Shown piece after piece: positions 1 through 5,587 of a DNA stretch of 12,447 bases (its first letter is position 1; each line of letters starts with the position of its first letter). The notes under the pieces are model-generated. The model saw only the letters and a program-made list of their open reading frames with translations. It did not search any database and was not told the DNA's origin. Source of the DNA: Candidatus Glassiibacteriota bacterium (GTDB lineage: Bacteria; Gemmatimonadota; Glassbacteria; GWA2-58-10); NCBI GenBank assembly GCA_030604975.1, contig JAUVUV010000020.1, positions 1-12,447 on the forward strand, written 5' to 3'. The translations under genes were made by a program, and so were the position numbers.

Positions 1-10
1 GAAGTAATTG

Positions 11-1036
11 TCAGCCCCCGGGACCTGAGCGCTGATAATGGCGCTTGGCCCTATTATGGTCGGTAAATGAGCGGCTGAATTCGTGGCTGCCGTCACCTCT
101 GGCCACGAAATACAGGTACCCCGTATCTGAGGGGTAAAGTACCGCAGCCAGGCTTGCCCTGCCGGGGTTGCAGATCGGTCCCGGGGGAAGGCCGCGATGA
201 AGGTATGTGTTGTATGGAGAGTTCACCCCCAGGTCGCGGTAAAGAAGGCGGGATTTGTGTTTTCCGAGAACGAAAAGCACTGTTGCGCATGACTCCAGCG
301 GCCTGCCCAGTTCCAGCCTGTTCAGGAAAACCGAACTGATCAGCGGTCTTTCGCTGTCCAGGACAGCCTCTTTCTCGATTATCGAGGCCAGGATCACAGT
401 CTCGTGCCTGCTGAAACCGTTTTGCGGCTCATTATCCCGGACAAGTTCTCCGTGGACCTGGAGGAAACGTTCGACCATCAGCCGCAAAACGCTGGCCTCG
501 TCGATTGTCGGGGGAACGAAATAAGTGTCCGGGAACATGTAACCCATCAGACTAGGCGTGCCTATGCCGAACTCGGACGAGAGCGAATCATTACGGGCCA
601 GGCGGAGAAGTTTTTCGCTGTTTAGATGCTCCAGCGCTGAGGTAACCCGATCGATTACCTGCCTGTCTGTAAGTCCCTCCGGCACAGTGAAGTGCACCAT
701 CTCGCCCTGGCCTGTGGTTAGAAGAGAGATCACTTTCCAGGGGCTTGTCCGGGGGGGAATCGCATAGTCTCCGGCGCGCAGGCCCTTGCCCAGGCCCCGT
801 AACTTGGTCATCAACTGGAAGCCGAATCCGGACTTGATCACACCCTTTTCCACCAGCAGGTCAGAAATTTCCTGCAGACTGCTCCCGGTGGGTACGTGTA
901 GCCTTACCGCCTCGCTCCTTCCGGGAGAGAGTGTAAAATAGAAGAAGAAAAGGAAAAAGGTGTTGGTCAGGAAAAACAGCAGAAAGAGAGGCCAGAGCCG
1001 CTGCCCGATTTTTTCTTTTTGCTTGGATTTGCTCAT
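11..1036 (-). CDS. mltG: Endolytic murein transglycosylase MltG (YceG family)
   Basis: The protein is an inner-membrane lytic transglycosylase that cleaves nascent glycan strands and so acts as a peptidoglycan chain terminator. Counting from the upstream TTG at 1045, it has a basic N-terminus, one very hydrophobic membrane segment at about residues 18-38, and a LysM-like region around 46-110. The motif LMGYMFPDTYFVPP lies near 167-180. The catalytic block SIIEKEA contains the expected catalytic Glu at about 224, followed by ERPLISSVFLNRL and the family signatures SPYNTYLHRGLPPGPICNPG and YLYFVARGDGSHEFS. Length (about 341-344 aa) is normal and the C-terminus is intact (TGA). I chose ATG 1036; TTG 1045 is the alternative, and neither has a strong Shine-Dalgarno. 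It lies 40 nt after ruvX on the same strand, probably co-transcribed with it. Family assignment is firm; activity is inferred. Confidence 0.95.
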   Translation of the reverse strand: MSKSKQKEKIGQRLWPLFLLFFLTNTFFLFFFYFTLSPGRSEAVRLHVPTGSSLQEISDLLVEKGVIKSGFGFQLMTKLRGLGKGLRAGDYAIPPRTSPWKVISLLTTGQGEMVHFTVPEGLTDRQVIDRVTSALEHLNSEKLLRLARNDSLSSEFGIGTPSLMGYMFPDTYFVPPTIDEASVLRLMVERFLQVHGELVRDNEPQNGFSRHETVILASIIEKEAVLDSERPLISSVFLNRLELGRPLESCATVLFVLGKHKSRLLYRDLGVNSPYNTYLHRGLPPGPICNPGRASLAAVLYPSDTGYLYFVARGDGSHEFSRSFTDHNRAKRHYQRSGPGG

Positions 1037-1076
1037 AAAATTCAACCATTTAAGATCGGTAGACTATAACTGTCTA

Positions 1077-1538
1077 TCAGTCCTCTCCGGTTGCCGCCTC
1101 TCCCCGGCTGGTGCGGAAATTCAGGTAGTTCTGCAAAAGTAGCATGGCCGCGGTCCTGTCGATACGTCCCTTTTCGCGGCGTTTGCCGCGTGGAAGATTG
1201 AGTTCGCGCTGAACACGCCGGGCAACCACCGAAGTGAGCCTTTCGTCCCAGGTGCGAACAGGCAGGCCGGTCAGACTCCCCAGACTCTGGACGAACTGGA
1301 TCACTTTCTGCGCTGATTCTCCCAGGCTGCCGTCCATATTCACCGGCAGGCCGACCACGATCTCAGTCACGTTATAGCTGTCCGCGACTCTGCCTATCTC
1401 CTGTTCGAGAGTATTCGGGGCTTTGATATCTTTCCGGTCGATTGTCTCAAGCGGCTTGGCGGCCACGATCCCTGTTTCGTCAGAAAGGGCCAGGCCCACC
1501 CTGCGCTCTCCGTAGTCAATAGCCAGTATTCGGTCCAT
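1077..1538 (-). CDS. ruvX: RuvX/YqgF family Holliday-junction resolvase-like nuclease
   Basis: This is a YqgF/RuvX-family RNase H-fold nuclease. The family is described as a putative Holliday-junction resolvase and as a factor in 16S rRNA 5'-end processing. From ATG 1538 the protein has 153 residues, the usual size. The first strand carries ILAIDYGERRVGLALSD with the catalytic Asp at residue 8. VVGLPVNMDGS lies at 61-71, TWDERLTS at 97-103 with an acidic pair, and IDRTAAMLLLQNYL at about 126-139 with the last conserved Asp at 127. The frame extends upstream to ATG 1553 and GTG 1568; I prefer 1538 because family members start two or three residues before the first strand, but none of these starts has a clear ribosome binding site. 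It is upstream of mltG on the same strand, and ruvX-mltG adjacency is seen in other bacteria. A candidate promoter lies 75-105 nt upstream. Confidence 0.93.
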   Translation of the reverse strand: MDRILAIDYGERRVGLALSDETGIVAAKPLETIDRKDIKAPNTLEQEIGRVADSYNVTEIVVGLPVNMDGSLGESAQKVIQFVQSLGSLTGLPVRTWDERLTSVVARRVQRELNLPRGKRREKGRIDRTAAMLLLQNYLNFRTSRGEAATGED

Positions 1539-1614
1539 GGGAAACACAGCCATCGCGCTTGTATACACGCAAGCGGGCTTTCGAGTTCATAATTAATAAT
1601 AACCGCCAGAGGCG

Positions 1615-1644
1615 ATATTACAAAATAAGGCTATAAACTTGCAA
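1615..1644 (-). promoter_or_regulatory. Candidate sigma-70-type promoter for ruvX-mltG
   Basis: Reading the minus strand, TTGCAA (1644-1639) is separated by 18 nt from TAATAT (1620-1615), each matching the consensus hexamer at 4 of 6 positions. It sits between the rho terminator and ruvX, the expected place for a separate promoter. A short inverted repeat (CGCC/GGCG around 1604-1614) lies at the expected transcription start. This is inferred from sequence only and the spacing and matches are moderate. Confidence 0.4.
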
Positions 1645-1670
1645 GGCCGAAAGTCCACGGCTTCCGGCCT
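1644..1670. repeat. Hairpin-forming inverted repeat between rho and ruvX
   Basis: A 10-bp arm (AGGCCGAAAG, 1644-1653) pairs with 1661-1670 with one mismatch across a 7-nt loop. On the minus strand it lies downstream of the better rho terminator and has only a weakly T-rich sequence after it. It could be a second, back-up stop for rho transcription or a structure at the edge of the ruvX promoter, whose -35 abuts it. Confidence 0.45.
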
Positions 1671-1689
1671 CATGACAGGGCGATTCTGT

Positions 1690-1722
1690 TAAAAGAAATC
1701 TTTGCACCGGGCTCAGGTGCAA
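1690..1722 (-). terminator. Intrinsic terminator of rho
   Basis: On the minus strand a perfect 7-bp stem (TTGCACC/GGTGCAA, 1722-1716 and 1708-1702) with a 7-nt loop is followed immediately by AGATTTCTTTT, a T-rich run. It begins 12 nt after the rho stop codon. Stem and tail fit a Rho-independent terminator, which suits a gene whose product is itself the termination factor. Confidence 0.65.
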
Positions 1723-1734
1723 CCAGTGAAAAGA

Positions 1735-3000
1735 TCAGGTGTTCATCGAGTCGATAAATTCCTTGTTGTTTTTCGTTTCATTCATTTTAGTAATCAGGAA
1801 TTCCATCGCTTCGGGGGGCGACATGTCATCCAGGTACTTGCGCAGGACCCAGACCCGTTTAAGAATATCCGGGGGCAGGAGCAGATCCTCGCGGCGGGTG
1901 CCGCTCTTGTTCAGCTCGATTGAAGGGAAGATTCTCCTGTTGGAGATGGTGCGGTCCAGTACCAGTTCCAGGTTGCCCGTTCCCTTGAATTCCTCGAAAA
2001 TCACCTCGTCCATCCTGCTGCCGGTTTCGATCAGAGCGGTGGCGACAATTGTCAGGCTTCCGCCATCCTCGATATTTCGCGCCGCGCCAAAAAAGCGCTT
2101 GGGCTTGTCCAGAGCGTGGGCGTCCACACCACCGGAGAGAATCTTGCCGCTGTGCGGGACCACGACATTGTGGGCGCGCGCCAGGCGGGTGATACTATCC
2201 AGCAGGACCACCACGTCACGCTTGTGCTCCACCAGCCGTCGGGCTTTCTCAATCACCATGTCGGCCACCTGCACATGGCGGTCGGCGGGTTCATCGAAAG
2301 TGGAGCTGATTACCTCGGTGTTCGTGGTCGAGCGCTCCATATCCGTGACTTCCTCGGGTCTTTCATCGATCAGCAGAATGATCATGAGGACCTCGGGGTG
2401 GTTTTCGGCGATACTGTTGGCAATTTTCTGCAAAAGAATCGTTTTACCGGTACGCGGTGGCGCGACAATCAGGCCGCGCTGTCCCTTGCCGATTGGCGTG
2501 ACGAGGTCGATGATCCTCATCGAGATATCCCCGGCCTTGTTTTCCAGCCTGAGATGTTCATCCGGGAAAAGCGGGGTGAGGTTGTCGAACAGGACTTTGT
2601 GCTTGCCCTTTTCCGGATCCTCGAAATTCACCTCTTCTACTTTAAGCAGCGCCAGATACCTCTCGCCTTCCTTGGGCGGGCGTACCCTGCCGTGGATGGT
2701 ATCCCCGGTGCGGAGGTCGAACCGCTTGATCTGGCTTGGCGAGACGTAGATATCGTCCGGCCCGTAAAAGTAGTTCCAGTCCTGTGAACGAAGAAAACCA
2801 TAGCCTTCAGGCAGAATTTCGAGCACTCCCTCGCCTCTGAGGACAACGTTTCTCTCAAGCAGACTTTGTTCGATAAGGAAAATCAGGTCCTGCTTGCGCA
2901 GCCCGGCGTAGTTGGTCAGGTTAAAATCCTCGGCCATCATGTGTAATTCGGTGATTGATTTGGACTTCATTTCACCGATTTCAATAACTTCCTCCGCCAC
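1735..3000 (-). CDS. rho: Transcription termination factor Rho
   Basis: Rho is a hexameric RNA-dependent ATPase and helicase that loads on C-rich nascent RNA and dissociates RNA polymerase. At 421 residues the protein is typical of compact Rho. Residues 12-50 form the N-terminal helical Rho_N region. The RNA-binding cold-shock-like domain follows, with GEGVLEILPEGYGFLRS, YGPDDIYVSPSQIKRF and RPPKEGERYLALLKV (about 57-121). The ATPase core shows Walker A (GLIVAPPRTGKT, 176-187), IDERPEEVTDM (211-221), Walker B (VVVLLD, 263-268), the Q-loop region SGGVDAHALDKPKRFFGAARN (about 289-309) and the R-loop FKGTGNLEL (338-346). Walker A has PPRT where E. coli has PPKA. The start is GTG 3000, chosen because AAGGAG sits about 7 nt before it and no better-placed ATG precedes the domain; the ATG at codon 11 lacks such a site. 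It has its own terminator and a long structured leader. Confidence 0.98.
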   Translation of the reverse strand: MAEEVIEIGEMKSKSITELHMMAEDFNLTNYAGLRKQDLIFLIEQSLLERNVVLRGEGVLEILPEGYGFLRSQDWNYFYGPDDIYVSPSQIKRFDLRTGDTIHGRVRPPKEGERYLALLKVEEVNFEDPEKGKHKVLFDNLTPLFPDEHLRLENKAGDISMRIIDLVTPIGKGQRGLIVAPPRTGKTILLQKIANSIAENHPEVLMIILLIDERPEEVTDMERSTTNTEVISSTFDEPADRHVQVADMVIEKARRLVEHKRDVVVLLDSITRLARAHNVVVPHSGKILSGGVDAHALDKPKRFFGAARNIEDGGSLTIVATALIETGSRMDEVIFEEFKGTGNLELVLDRTISNRRIFPSIELNKSGTRREDLLLPPDILKRVWVLRKYLDDMSPPEAMEFLITKMNETKNNKEFIDSMNT

Positions 3001-3060
3001 GTCTTACTCCTTAATCTGGGGTTAAAATAAAATTGTATGAAATTCCTTTTCAAATTAAAT

Positions 3061-3136
3061 GTATCTCTGCCCTCTCGAGACCCAAATTAGTTCGAATCAG
3101 AATCCAGGTCTCGATTCATTGGATAAATAGAGATAC
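3061..3136 (-). promoter_or_regulatory. Nested inverted repeats in the rho 5' leader
   Basis: Two perfect 8-bp arm pairs are nested. GTATCTCT (3061-3068) pairs with AGAGATAC (3129-3136), and inside it TCGAGACC (3075-3082) pairs with GGTCTCGA (3107-3114). They leave a 6/14-nt internal loop and a 24-nt apical loop. In RNA from the upstream promoter this would form a long hairpin ending about 60 nt before the rho ribosome binding site. An alternative pairing is available on the 3' side of the plus-strand copy (ATCCA 3102-3106 with TGGAT 3120-3124), so mutually exclusive folds are possible. Rho is autoregulated through its leader in E. coli; a similar role here is inference. Confidence 0.5.
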
Positions 3137-3417
3137 TAGCCGAACTGCATCACACTATTGCAGAACTGTTTTTGAATTTTAAGTTGAATTCTGAATCTGA
3201 GTGGAGGGTGCTGCCTCAATAAGGAGTAACAAACCCTGATTATGCTATATTTAATGTCACCCAATGCCGAACGTATAAGTTGACAGAAGCAATTACCCAA
3301 GCAATCCTTTTAATAAAATATGAAAAAACGGAACTTAAAAAGTCAGCTAATAGGTGATCGAAATCGGGATAGAACGAGGTCAATTGGTGTGTCGATTGTG
3401 AGGACACTGACAATAGA

Positions 3418-3446
3418 AAGATAAAAACATTGATAATAATTGTCAA
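3418..3446 (-). promoter_or_regulatory. rho: Candidate sigma-70-type promoter for rho
   Basis: On the minus strand a perfect TTGACA (3446-3441) is followed after exactly 17 nt by TATCTT (3423-3418), a 4 of 6 match. It is the best match I found upstream of rho. Transcription would start near 3410, giving a leader of about 410 nt that contains the nested inverted repeat. A weaker pair closer to the gene (TTGGGT, 17 nt, TATACG, near 3270-3300) is an alternative. Confidence 0.5.
3431..3445. promoter_or_regulatory. Fur-box-like palindrome overlapping the rho -35
   Basis: The 15-mer TGATAATAATTGTCA matches the 7-1-7 Fur-family operator TGATAATNATTATCA at all specified positions but one, and the symmetry extends one more base on each side. 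It covers the -35 of the minus-strand promoter, where a bound repressor would block polymerase. The surrounding DNA is very AT-rich, so chance occurrence is a real possibility. No Fur gene or iron gene is in the window. Confidence 0.3.
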
Positions 3447-3554
3447 GAGTTTTTACCGTAAAATAAATAATGGAACATTTATCCCACAAAGTTAATAATC
3501 TATTTACAACACCTCGCACTCTCTGATTTACTATTAGGTGGTATCGATTTTGCA

Positions 3555-3563
3555 TGGTATAAT
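3555..3563 (+). promoter_or_regulatory. Extended -10 promoter element for the gene at 3603
   Basis: TGGTATAAT contains a perfect TATAAT (3558-3563) preceded by the TGN extension. No convincing -35 lies 16-18 nt upstream, which is common for extended -10 promoters. Transcription would start near 3570, about 30 nt before the likely ATG. Confidence 0.5.
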
Positions 3564-3602
3564 TCTGTATGGTAGGGATACTTAACTCATTAATTGCGGG
3601 AA

Positions 3603-4211
3603 ATGCCTGAGCGAGAGAAAAAAATTTTTGGTTTTCAGGGAAAATTGGGGCTTGGTCTGGTTGGTTTCCTGGTAATTTTGCTTCTATTTTTCTGGCAAAC
3701 TTTCAGGGGCAACCCCCTTCTTTCGATAACACTTTTGGCTGCAATCCTGCTGGCAGGTGCGGGCTACTGGTTCTGGCGCAAATACCGCCTGGTTAACTCT
3801 GAGCCAGAGTTGCCGGTCAAGATCAGGGAGAAACTGGAAGGGACTCTTCAAACTGTATTTCTGCCACGGGGTTACGATATCATCACTCTCCCCTCGGTGG
3901 ATGAAGCGAATATCGGTTGGGCGGTTCTGCGCGACACCTGCGGGATCAGCGTGATTGTCCAATATATCGAAAGGCCGCTGGAAGAGTCTATCGGGATAGA
4001 GGAAATCACCCTGCTGGATGAACGAATGAAAGAGGGATCTGTACCCAAGGGGGTCTGCCTCGCAACCAGCCTTTTCGATTCCGATGCGCTCGGTTTTGCC
4101 CGCAGAAAAAATATCCTCACCAAGGATAGCAATCAACTGACAGCCCTGCTGAAAGAGGCCGAGGAGCAATCCCAAAAGGTTGAGGAGTATCGCTGCCGTT
4201 ACTGCGGGTAG
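3603..4211 (+). CDS. Membrane protein with degenerate Mrr-like domain, N-terminal part of a TAG-split gene
   Basis: The 202-residue product has two membrane helices (about 14-33 and 37-58) and then a soluble region at about 72-188. That region reads like the Mrr/restriction-endonuclease fold: helix, RGYDIITLPSVD, a strand pair ending in ISVIVQYIER, and VPKGVCLATSLFDSDALGFARRKNI followed by LTKDSNQLTALL. In active members the fold carries an Asp and a Q/ExK motif; here the Asp position appears to be lost and QxK is QYI, so I expect no nuclease activity. It ends in CRYCG (Cys 198 and 201), half of a zinc ribbon, directly before TAG at 4209-4211. The next frame continues in the same phase with the missing half. 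ATG 3603 is preferred; TTG 3594 is also possible, and neither has a good ribosome binding site. Fold assignment is by pattern only. Confidence 0.75.
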   Translation: MPEREKKIFGFQGKLGLGLVGFLVILLLFFWQTFRGNPLLSITLLAAILLAGAGYWFWRKYRLVNSEPELPVKIREKLEGTLQTVFLPRGYDIITLPSVDEANIGWAVLRDTCGISVIVQYIERPLEESIGIEEITLLDERMKEGSVPKGVCLATSLFDSDALGFARRKNILTKDSNQLTALLKEAEEQSQKVEEYRCRYCG

Positions 4212-4278
4212 AAATTGGAACAGAGCGAGGGGATTACCGGCTATATGAAATGTCCTAACCCCAATTGCGCAAGAACTT
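4192..4278 (+). other. Zinc ribbon interrupted by an in-frame TAG codon
   Basis: The upstream frame ends CRYCG, then TAG (4209-4211), and the same frame continues KLEQSEGITGYMK and CPNPNC. Counted with TAG as one residue, the gap between Cys 201 and the third Cys is 15 residues, and the second pair is C-x4-C. Ribbon 2 downstream (CYGC, 15 residues, CPYDDC) has exactly the same pattern, with Glu, Gly and Cys-Pro aligned. This shows that the two frames derive from one continuous reading frame. TAG also ends other genes here (5025, 8429, 11453), so general stop reassignment is unlikely. Confidence 0.8.
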
Positions 4279-4643
4279 TTACCATGAAGGAACTCGAAGA
4301 GGAGAAGAATGTCAGATCAGGGAAAACAAAGACCTTCACCATTTCCTGCTACGGTTGTTCCCGGCCGGTTGAACTGGACACCACAATGAGCGGACTGGTG
4401 GAATGCCCTTACGATGACTGTTCCTGGATTATTAACGTGGACAATGAAATTCTGGCCCTGAAAGGCAGACTCGACAAAAGAGTGTCCGAAAGATTGGCGG
4501 AAGCATCCCCGGGCGGTGAGCACCAAGCCCGGCAGGTAGCTCATCGACGTACGTATCTGACAATCAGTACCCCGGGATTTTTTCTCTTTTTTATTATTTC
4601 GATTTCGGCATTCTTGACATTCGTCTACTTCATAACTCAATAA
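4215..4643 (+). CDS. Zinc-ribbon protein with C-terminal membrane helix, C-terminal part of the TAG-split gene
   Basis: This frame lies directly after TAG 4209-4211, in phase with the gene before it. It carries CPNPNC, which is the second half of ribbon 1, and a complete second ribbon CYGC-x15-CPYDDC. A polar stretch of about 45 residues follows, then a strongly hydrophobic C-terminal helix (about residues 118-140 from the TTG at 4215). If the halves are joined the protein has about 346 residues with helices at both ends and the ribbons between. Independent translation is conceivable from ATG 4245, which has AGGGGA about 11 nt upstream, but that product would lack two ligands of ribbon 1. Zinc ribbons of this type bind nucleic acid or partner proteins; the actual role is unknown. 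Confidence 0.7.
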   Translation: MEQSEGITGYMKCPNPNCARTFTMKELEEEKNVRSGKTKTFTISCYGCSRPVELDTTMSGLVECPYDDCSWIINVDNEILALKGRLDKRVSERLAEASPGGEHQARQVAHRRTYLTISTPGFFLFFIISISAFLTFVYFITQ

Positions 4644-4722
4644 ATAACATCGGATTGATCGCATCGGTGGTAGGCTTAGGCTTATTCCGATTTGCCTGGC
4701 TCATATCCGATGGGGAGATTGT

Positions 4723-5025
4723 ATGGCTGCTCAAAAAAAAATAATCAAGGCGGATGCGGTTGAAATGAAGGGTGCCAAGGTAGAAAAGGTGAATTTCGAC
4801 GGAAGAAAATTCGGGAATAACATATTCAAGGATGCCCAGGTAAGTGAGGAGCCGGTGGGACTGGAGAAAACCGAATTGCCGGATGAAGAGGAACAGGTAA
4901 AGGGAGATGAAGAGAAAAAGGAAGTCGAACTGGAAAAATCCTACGACGATGACGGCAATCTCACAGGACTGGTTATCCGGTGCAGGTGCGGCGAGGTAAT
5001 CGAACTGGAATTTACCCGGGATTAG
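4723..5025 (+). CDS. Small acidic protein with C-terminal CxCG motif, function unknown
   Basis: The 100-residue product starts at ATG 4723 with GGGGAG about 5 nt upstream, a good ribosome binding site. Residues 1-45 are mixed and slightly basic (ADAVEMKGAKVEKVNFDGRK). Residues 46-73 are very rich in Glu, Asp and Lys and probably unstructured. The C-terminus has a GNLTGLVIRCRCGEVIELEF segment that looks like two beta strands around a CRCG turn. No signal peptide or membrane helix is seen. It follows the split zinc-ribbon gene by 79 nt on the same strand and its CRCG resembles that gene's CRYCG, so a shared metal-binding theme is possible but unproven. I do not recognise the family. Amino-acid composition and the ribosome binding site support a real gene. 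Confidence 0.72.
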   Translation: MAAQKKIIKADAVEMKGAKVEKVNFDGRKFGNNIFKDAQVSEEPVGLEKTELPDEEEQVKGDEEKKEVELEKSYDDDGNLTGLVIRCRCGEVIELEFTRD

Positions 5026-5061
5026 CCTCCTGGGGGCCTTCCTGGCAGAAACGAGAAAAAT

Positions 5062-5107
5062 CGGATCGGTAATCACCGGTTCCGGCAAGAGAGCACTTTA
5101 ATTTTTT
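5062..5107 (+). terminator. Possible weak terminator after the small acidic gene
   Basis: CGGATCGGT (5062-5070) can pair with ACCGGTTCCG (5075-5084) over an AATC loop, with a small internal loop. The T-rich run (TTTAATTTTTT) begins only about 13 nt later, so this is not a canonical terminator. It is the only candidate I see for the unit 3603-5025. Confidence 0.3.
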
Positions 5108-5199
5108 CCACGAAAATATGTATAAAAAGGGAACATCAGGAAAATTTTATGGTATTTATATACGCAACTATTTGTTTGAATCTTGTTAAACTCAATTAA

Positions 5200-5229
5200 C
5201 TGGAATTATTCAATCAAGCACAATTCCAG
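5200..5229. repeat. Perfect 8-bp inverted repeat
   Basis: CTGGAATT (5200-5207) and AATTCCAG (5222-5229) are perfect complements across 14 nt. No T-run follows on either strand, so a terminator is unlikely. It may be a protein-binding site or the end of a mobile or repeat element. Confidence 0.5.
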
Positions 5230-5347
5230 GTGAAAAACTTATCTTTATTGAACTCTCTTGGCTAAAGGGCATAAAAGGGGTAGCGTGTAGCTGACAAATA
5301 ATTTCCATCGCTGCCCTGATAGATGTTCCGACATACGGCATGCCTTT

Positions 5348-5373
5348 CGTGCTCAGGGTGTTCCCTGAGCACG
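5348..5373. repeat. Perfect 11-bp palindromic hairpin, REP-like
   Basis: CGTGCTCAGGG (5348-5358) and CCCTGAGCACG (5363-5373) are perfect complements around a TGTT loop. Allowing a 2-nt TT bulge, the stem extends by GCCT (5342-5345) and AGGC (5374-5377). No T-run follows. The block is GC-richer than its surroundings, next to a small ATGT/ACAT hairpin and a GGCATGCC palindrome on its left. This looks like repetitive extragenic palindromic DNA; copy number elsewhere cannot be seen from this window. Confidence 0.7.
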
Positions 5374-5426
5374 AGGCGACCTTCAGAGGAGCGAAGTAAA
5401 AGAGACAGATTCGGAATTAACTTTTG

Positions 5427-5479
5427 TTTCTTTATAGTTATAAAAGAAATGGTTTTGCTTCTTTTGCCATCAAAAGAAG
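5427..5479. repeat. Two adjacent AT-rich hairpins with related arms
   Basis: CTTCTTTTG (5458-5466) and CAAAAGAAG (5471-5479) form a perfect 9-bp stem with a CCAT loop. Just to the left, TTTCTTTATA (5427-5436) and TATAAAAGAAA (5439-5449) form a near-perfect inverted repeat lacking one T, with a tight turn. Both arms share a CTTTT/AAAAG core, suggesting duplication or a pair of related sites. Confidence 0.55.
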
Positions 5480-5581
5480 AAAAATAACTTATTTGACTCG
5501 ATTTATTCTGTTTTTCATTAGAGATCAACAATCTAGAAAATCGGCCAGAGAATTTATGAATAATCCGGGCTAAAAAGCCTG

Positions 5582-5587
5582 TATAAT
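5582..5587 (+). promoter_or_regulatory. Candidate -10 element of the anti-sigma-like gene
   Basis: A perfect TATAAT lies 24 nt before ATG 5612, followed by a T-run. No good -35 is found at 16-18 nt upstream. The leader would be under 20 nt, just enough for the GTGAGGA ribosome binding site. An activator or another sigma factor may be needed, but the element could also be chance in AT-rich DNA. Confidence 0.4.

Larger units (their letters stand above)
3001..3593. other. AT-rich divergent intergenic region between rho and the right-hand membrane gene
   Basis: These 593 bp separate rho (minus) from the gene at 3603 (plus). No convincing protein gene is present: frames of 68-70 codons on the minus strand lack ribosome binding sites and family-like composition. 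The region holds the rho leader with a nested inverted repeat (3061-3136), a near-consensus minus-strand promoter (3418-3446) overlapped by a Fur-like palindrome, and an extended -10 element facing right (3555-3563). A short CTGCA/TGCAG inverted repeat (about 3145-3163) is also present. I see no tRNA or other recognisable RNA gene. Confidence 0.7.

Noticed and set aside
1739..2749. Long plus-strand open frame of 336 codons opposite rho
   Set aside because: It is antisense to a full-length, highly conserved rho; its product is low in recognisable motifs and rich in Ser/Arg, as expected of a codon-bias shadow.
3140..3185. CTGCA/TGCAG inverted repeat followed by a T-run on the plus strand, as a terminator
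   Set aside because: The stem is only 5 bp and no plus-strand gene lies upstream that it could end.
3280..3325. Plus-strand TTGACA at 3280-3285 as a promoter for the gene at 3603
   Set aside because: No -10 hexamer is found at 16-19 nt; the first T/A-rich hexamer is more than 20 nt away, and the extended -10 at 3555-3563 is better placed.
3240..3555. Minus-strand frames of 68 and 70 codons upstream of rho, considered as rho leader peptides
   Set aside because: Their starts lie within or upstream of the predicted promoter, they have no Shine-Dalgarno, and their sequences look like translated AT-rich DNA.
3603..4643. Genome-wide reassignment of TAG to an amino acid
   Set aside because: Genes ending at 5025, 8429 and 11453 use TAG as their natural stop at the expected family end (clear for queD and the SPOR protein), so TAG is a working stop codon here.
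5150..5200. Short frame of 16 codons starting at an ATG near 5149 with CAGGA upstream
   Set aside because: It is too short to judge, and AT-rich DNA yields such frames by chance.
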